Assembly (NCBI GenBank): GCA_021648725.1
Contig: JAKISF010000018.1
Location: 1-64,000 of the forward strand
Reading direction: 5' to 3'
From: Bacteroidales bacterium
Lineage (GTDB): Bacteria; Bacteroidota; Bacteroidia; Bacteroidales; JAADGE01
Length of the DNA stretch: 64,000 bases
Below the pieces are notes generated by a model. The model ran no database searches and was not told the origin of the DNA. It worked only from the letters and a program-made list of their open reading frames with translations. Shown here piece after piece: positions 59,442 through 64,000 of this stretch; positions within the stretch are counted from its first letter, which is position 1, and each line of letters begins with the position of its first letter. Position numbers and translations under genes: made by a program.

Positions 59442-61670
59442 TCACCTTATTTTTTCTCCTTTTTTCCATTTTTCTTTCCCGATTTCTTTTCCTTTTTCAT
59501 CATAATAGATCCATTTTCCGTGTTTTAATCCGTTTTTATATTCTGCTTTAATTTTTAATTTTCCGTTCGAATAATAAAACTCTGCATTACCGTCTGCCAA
59601 ACCGTCATCATAATATATTTCTGCTTTTTGTGCCCCGTTTTCGTAATATTCAAAATATTTTTCAATTAATTTATCATTTTCGAAAATTGCTTCGGCTTTT
59701 TTAGTGTTTTTTTCCGTATCGTAATAGAAAACAGCTTCACCGAATATAATTCCGTCTTCATAATTTACTGAACTTTGAATATTTCCGCTTTCGTAATAGG
59801 TTTTCCAATTTCCGTTAAGGTTTTTATTATAAACTCTGCCCTCAAATTTTAATTTTTCACCTCCGAAATAGTATTCTTTAAAAAGTGTATCCTCTTCAAG
59901 AAATGAATCGGCTAAACTTATTTTAAAAGATAAACTTTCAACTTCATCTCGGAACATTTCCTCATAAACTTCTTGTTCAAGTTTTTCGAGTTCTTCAACT
60001 TTAATTGCATCCGGGTTATGTTGTGCTATTAAAGTTGTTTTGAACATATTTTCTTCCGAAACTAATTGAAAGCCAATCTTTTCAAAGCTTAAAATAAATT
60101 CTTTGTTTTCTTTAATATCGCGGCGGTCTTTTTCATTGCTGTAATAATATAAGTTTTCATAAATTTGAGGTGTTCTTATAAAGACGGCTATATTTGAATT
60201 GTTGCTGAACTCATCTTTAAAGTCAGAAAAACCGGAATTTTTATCTAAAGTATTTCCTTTTAAATAGTCATCTATTGTGTTTTTAATAACATCTGATGAA
60301 TTACTGAATATTACATAATCCTCAATATAAGTAAAAAACGGTTTCTCCAAATCTTTAAACATTCTTCCGAGAAAAATTTTAAAGAAACCTTTCATTTCTA
60401 AATACTGAATTGTATAGTTTTTATATTCTTCGGGTTTAAATTTAACAACTCGAACTCTTTTTTTTATTTGTTGCATAATTCTGTCCATTCCGGCTTTTGC
60501 ATCATCTATGTCATTTGTATGAACGGCAACTACAACATCTTCCAATCTTGTTTTTTTACCGGGGCGAAGTTTTACTAAAGCAATTTCATTTCCTATCCAA
60601 CTGAAAAAATCATCGTGCATACTTATTTTTAATAAGCGTTCAATTTTTGAAATGCTGTTCTCAATATCTTCCATATCTTCGGGAGCACTTTCTTTATATT
60701 GTTCGGTTAAATTATTATAGAAATCGAAAAAATTATTGAATCCCATTGAAAAATACAAAGCAGTTTGATTTGACATTATACGCCACGCATTTAATTTGCC
60801 CGGTGTTACATTTGCCATTGCTTTTACGTATGACCCGACAGAATCTATATCAGTATAACCTTCAAAACTGAGAGATTCATCTCTGAAATTAATATTAAAA
60901 CCGGAATATGTCAATGAATTCCCCAGCATTTGAACAGTTTCAGATTGCTCTGATAGATATGACATACTGAAAGCATTAATTTGGTTGTAATTGAAGTACA
61001 TACGGAATAATTCTTCACCGTATAACTTGCCTACAACATTATTAAATGCTTTATTGTTTGACCAATAACCGAAATCACCTTCTTTTGTGGGCTTTTGCGA
61101 AATAGATTTTTCAATTAAAGAACCCGTGAAAGTTGCCACTAATAAATTATCACTTATTGTAAGATAAATTATATCAGAAGGGTCTTCATTATCTGAAAGT
61201 TCAATAATAGTTTCATCATTAAATTTTCGTTCTTTTACTTTGTAACCTTCAACTAATCCTAAAATTCTTTTAAGCCCGAGTTTTTTTATTTGTGCAATAT
61301 TTTTTAAATCAACTACAAAAAGAAAATCCCATTCGGTTGCTGATATCATGTGTAAAGACATTATTAACTTTCTGTTTTTTAGAGCTTTGTCTGCAATTAT
61401 ATTGTCTTTTAAATATTCATTAAGCAGTTCTATATCTTCATTTAAATCATTGAAATACGGATTTGAAATAAGATAATTCCACATTTTACTGTCGCTTATT
61501 TCAGTCCAAGCTTCGGTAAGATTATTTGTTTCAATAATCATTACAGCATCTTCGGGAATCATTGTCATTGCTTTTTTAATAACAACCGGAGAAATGTATT
61601 TAATATAAACCCAAAATCCGCCGGCACCGATAATAATAAGAAATAATAAAGTTTTTAAGAATTTTTTCAT
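59442..61670 (-). CDS. Membrane-anchored protein with C-terminal MORN-type repeats
   Basis: A 742-aa protein with an N-terminal membrane helix (LLFLIIIGAGGFWVYIKYI), a long extracytoplasmic domain (about 35-600) resembling DUF3352-type proteins (AMTMIPEDAVMIIETNNL), then five or six MORN-like repeats (about 620-740; for example YYESGNIQSSVNYEDGII and YYSNGKLKIKAEYKNGLKHG) as in YwqK-type proteins. The combination is uncommon to me. Function unknown; MORN repeats suggest lipid or protein contact. Monocistronic as far as seen. Confidence 0.68.
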   Translation of the reverse strand: MKKFLKTLLFLIIIGAGGFWVYIKYISPVVIKKAMTMIPEDAVMIIETNNLTEAWTEISDSKMWNYLISNPYFNDLNEDIELLNEYLKDNIIADKALKNRKLIMSLHMISATEWDFLFVVDLKNIAQIKKLGLKRILGLVEGYKVKERKFNDETIIELSDNEDPSDIIYLTISDNLLVATFTGSLIEKSISQKPTKEGDFGYWSNNKAFNNVVGKLYGEELFRMYFNYNQINAFSMSYLSEQSETVQMLGNSLTYSGFNINFRDESLSFEGYTDIDSVGSYVKAMANVTPGKLNAWRIMSNQTALYFSMGFNNFFDFYNNLTEQYKESAPEDMEDIENSISKIERLLKISMHDDFFSWIGNEIALVKLRPGKKTRLEDVVVAVHTNDIDDAKAGMDRIMQQIKKRVRVVKFKPEEYKNYTIQYLEMKGFFKIFLGRMFKDLEKPFFTYIEDYVIFSNSSDVIKNTIDDYLKGNTLDKNSGFSDFKDEFSNNSNIAVFIRTPQIYENLYYYSNEKDRRDIKENKEFILSFEKIGFQLVSEENMFKTTLIAQHNPDAIKVEELEKLEQEVYEEMFRDEVESLSFKISLADSFLEEDTLFKEYYFGGEKLKFEGRVYNKNLNGNWKTYYESGNIQSSVNYEDGIIFGEAVFYYDTEKNTKKAEAIFENDKLIEKYFEYYENGAQKAEIYYDDGLADGNAEFYYSNGKLKIKAEYKNGLKHGKWIYYDEKGKEIGKEKWKKGEKIR

Positions 61671-61890
61671 GTGTCTAACTTTTCAAAATTAATTAATGTT
61701 CAGTAAGTTGTGAGACTACCTATTAGTTATTATACTTTTTTTGTTTTGCATATCGGAACACCTTTAATAAGTATGTGCAAGTAATTAGCATAGTTTTGTT
61801 TAGTCATGCTCTTAGTTGTTAAACTTGTTTTATCATGGGTGTTTCATTTTTCATTATTTAAAAATATAATTTATAATAAATCTATTCTGT

Positions 61891-62895
61891 TTAATCTATC
61901 TTTAAAGTTTTTACAATACCGTCGGGCGAAACCAAAATAAATTGCTTTTCAATTTTTTTTATGGGATCTTTAATAACATATTTTACTGTTAAGCTGTAAG
62001 TAAACTGAACAGCAGGTTCCAGTATTGCCGGATTTATTACAATATCGTATTTATGGTAAGGCAGTTTGTTGTAAAACATAGTTTTAGGCTTTCTTACACT
62101 TGTAACTGATTTACTTTTTTTAGCATCCAAAGATGTTCCGGAAAATGCTTGATAGCTTTTATACCTGTCGATAGGATATACAACTGATGATTTTTCGATG
62201 ACAATATGATAGATTGTATCTAAATCAATATCCAGTTTTTTGAAAGATTCTTTTTTCTTTATCATATAATCAACAGATTTTGTTCTCAGTTCATCGTATT
62301 TAGTATTATTATTTTCTACAAAATATTCAACTTTTATTAAGTCGTATATTTCATTATTTGCAGCAGAAGTCATTATATCATCCAACATATTTTCATCTGT
62401 AAATTTTATATGAATATTTTTTTGCATTTCAAAGCCTTTCGGAACTTCTGTGTAAGTTTTACTGAAAAGTTTTTTTTCGACTTCATATTCGTAAACAGGA
62501 ACGAGAGAAATCATATCCGTATAGACATCTTCGTCTTTTACGTTTTGAGTGTTAAGTTCAGATAAAAAACCGCTGATTTTAGAATTTACAAGTTCATTTA
62601 CTTCCTTAGCAGTTTCACCGGTTTGAGTAATATTGAAAATTGCAAGATAAGAATCAGCTTTTACATTCATTATTGCATTTACGGTAAACATCATTTCTTT
62701 ATTATTGCTGTTTTCAACAATTTGATAATTATATGCATTATCAGTTCTGAAGTCCCAAACCTGTTCTTGATTTGCATTATAAACTTTATTTTGTTTATAT
62801 CTGTTATTTTGTTCATAAATTACATTTCCTCCGGCTTGAGCAAAAATACCGTTTGTAAGCAACAAAATCAATAAGATTAATATTATATTTTTCAT
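61891..62895 (-). CDS. Secreted SIMPL/DUF541-like protein
   Basis: A 334-aa protein with signal peptide (IILILLILLLTNGIFAQA). The mature region has repeating patterns typical of the SIMPL (DUF541) fold: VNAIMNVKADSYLAIFNITQ with GETAKEVNELVNSKISGFL, and later FQLKYSLTVKYVI-like strands near the C-terminus (actual TYSLTVKYVIKDP). The family is periplasmic or outer-membrane associated with no firm function. It lies 47 nt before the Nramp-like gene end on the same strand. Confidence 0.62.
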   Translation of the reverse strand: MKNIILILLILLLTNGIFAQAGGNVIYEQNNRYKQNKVYNANQEQVWDFRTDNAYNYQIVENSNNKEMMFTVNAIMNVKADSYLAIFNITQTGETAKEVNELVNSKISGFLSELNTQNVKDEDVYTDMISLVPVYEYEVEKKLFSKTYTEVPKGFEMQKNIHIKFTDENMLDDIMTSAANNEIYDLIKVEYFVENNNTKYDELRTKSVDYMIKKKESFKKLDIDLDTIYHIVIEKSSVVYPIDRYKSYQAFSGTSLDAKKSKSVTSVRKPKTMFYNKLPYHKYDIVINPAILEPAVQFTYSLTVKYVIKDPIKKIEKQFILVSPDGIVKTLKID

Positions 62896-62942
62896 AGTAA
62901 AAATTTTAATTAAATAACAAATATACTATTTTGAAAGCTAAT

Positions 62943-64000
62943 TTACAATATAAATCTAATCAACAAAAAATAAATACCGAAGGTTGATAAGAATACCAAC
63001 CCTACCCAACTTAATATGATTAAAAATTTACCGGGTTTTGCATTTTCAGGAATATGTTTTAAAGTTATAACTTTCAAGTTTAACCAGCCTAATACAGGAG
63101 CTGTAATAAATGCGATAATAGTTGCAATATCAACCATAGTTTTCATACTTCCTAAAAAGAAAAGAAAAATTATTACAGAACCTGTAACTACAACCAGCAA
63201 CCAAATATTCTGTATTTTTTTTGTATTTTCTTCAAGATTTAATTTTTGGAAAACAATTTTTGTAACAGGTTCTAATACTCTAGGATATGCATCTAAACAA
63301 GTTACGGTTGTGCTTACCATTGTGGCAATTGCTGCAACAACAATAATAAGATATGCCCAAGGGCCTAAACTTGAAGTAAATAAACTTATTAATTGACCTG
63401 CAAACGTAACTCCGCTTTCTGAGAATTTTTCACCCGAACCGTACATAACCAAAGCACCCAAAGATAAAAAGCCTAATGACAAAACAGCTGTTCCTATATA
63501 ACCGATATTAAAATCGAGTAAAGATTCTTTAAGTTTAGGAGAATATCCGGTTTCCTTTTTTTTTGTTATTGTCCATACCGAATGCCAAACCGACACATCA
63601 ATTGCCGTAGGCATCCACCCCACTAATGCCAATAAAAAACTTATATCAACTATTGATTTAAAATTAAAATCTTTAACATAATTAAGGTTCGGATTAAATC
63701 CGCCTGAAAATGCAGAAATTACGGCAATTATTGTAGCCAATGCAAGCAAAACTATAATAACTTTAACAAATTTATCAATTGTTGAATACTTTCCTATAAT
63801 TACCACTAAAGCAAGTATGGAAATAATTATTATTGCCCACAAATAAACAGGAATTGCACTTTGAAAAACATTTGCAAAAATTCCTGCCGTAACAACAGTA
63901 ACTGCTGTCATTAAAAAGAACATTGTTAAAATTGTAATTAAACCGTAAAGATAAACTGCCCATTTGCCCAGCCTTTTATAACCGCCAATCAGTGTTTCTC
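62943..64000 (-). CDS. Nramp-like divalent metal transporter (5' end missing)
   Basis: The frame is open through base 64000, so the start lies beyond the window; the visible part is 351 codons and begins ETLIGGYKRLGKWAVYLYGL. It has about nine membrane helices, including the TM6-like segment LALVGWMPTAIDVSVWHSVW, where canonical Nramp proteins have an M-P-H metal site, and YPRVLEPVTK. It belongs to the Nramp superfamily, but the altered site suggests a different ion or a divergent branch. Gene order relative to neighbours is unknown beyond the edge. Confidence 0.75.
   Translation of the reverse strand, partial: ETLIGGYKRLGKWAVYLYGLITILTMFFLMTAVTVVTAGIFANVFQSAIPVYLWAIIIISILALVVIIGKYSTIDKFVKVIIVLLALATIIAVISAFSGGFNPNLNYVKDFNFKSIVDISFLLALVGWMPTAIDVSVWHSVWTITKKKETGYSPKLKESLLDFNIGYIGTAVLSLGFLSLGALVMYGSGEKFSESGVTFAGQLISLFTSSLGPWAYLIIVVAAIATMVSTTVTCLDAYPRVLEPVTKIVFQKLNLEENTKKIQNIWLLVVVTGSVIIFLFFLGSMKTMVDIATIIAFITAPVLGWLNLKVITLKHIPENAKPGKFLIILSWVGLVFLSTFGIYFLLIRFIL

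Overview
The window is AT-rich (roughly 30% GC by eye) and reads as a chromosome segment of a Bacteroidota bacterium. Lines of evidence: promoters of the Bacteroidota type (-33 TTTG, about 19 nt, -7 TAnnTTTG) in front of the tracrRNA, hup and rimP; the Bacteroidota-style GlmU-like protein; the small DUF4295 gene after rpmB-rpmG; a TonB receptor with a carboxypeptidase-like N-terminal domain; and a GldN-like domain, a family tied to the type IX secretion machinery. I cannot name a genus.

Region 1 (1-7083) is a subtype II-C CRISPR-Cas locus: the end of an array (46-nt repeats, 30-nt spacer), cas2, cas1, a RAYT/Y1-type transposase gene lodged between cas1 and cas9, a long cas9 (1526 aa, all nuclease residues present) and a tracrRNA just upstream of cas9 on the opposite strand. 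The repeat carries its own Bacteroidota -7 box, so each repeat may start transcription into the next spacer. Three 33-nt hairpin palindromes sit inside this operon: one in cas1 and one in the transposase gene, both starting exactly on a codon boundary, and one between the transposase gene and cas9. I consider this the most unusual signal in the window.

Region 2 (7148-27404) is mostly housekeeping: MATE exporter and ROK kinase, an inositol-phosphatase-family protein, gdhA, tRNA-Pro, mutS2, a threonine aldolase, a GlmU-like protein with a PLD-family nuclease, rpmE2, nadE, a GAF-domain membrane protein, rpmB-rpmG-DUF4295-ftsY, rimO and tryptophanase. Region 3 (27623-41409) is accessory and cell-envelope related: a 1386-aa secreted ankyrin protein ending in two tandem pairs of modules that include GldN-like segments, a lysozyme-fold-like partner, a TonB receptor coupled to a 45-aa small protein, a lipoprotein, a membrane-anchored AraC regulator and a divergent tungstate/molybdate uptake operon that includes an outer-membrane channel.

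Region 4 (41499-57000) is core information processing: hisS, the rimP-nusA-infB operon (with a terminator-like hairpin in its leader), a glycosyltransferase and a sodium symporter, fabI, tRNA-Ser, hup, a TrmH-type methyltransferase, a class III aminotransferase and fusA. Region 5 (56786-64000) holds an outer-membrane barrel, a SUI1/YciH protein, three envelope proteins of unknown role and an Nramp-like transporter cut by the window edge.

Limits: everything was read by eye with remembered family motifs; no search, alignment or folding was run. The scan for further palindromes was not exhaustive.
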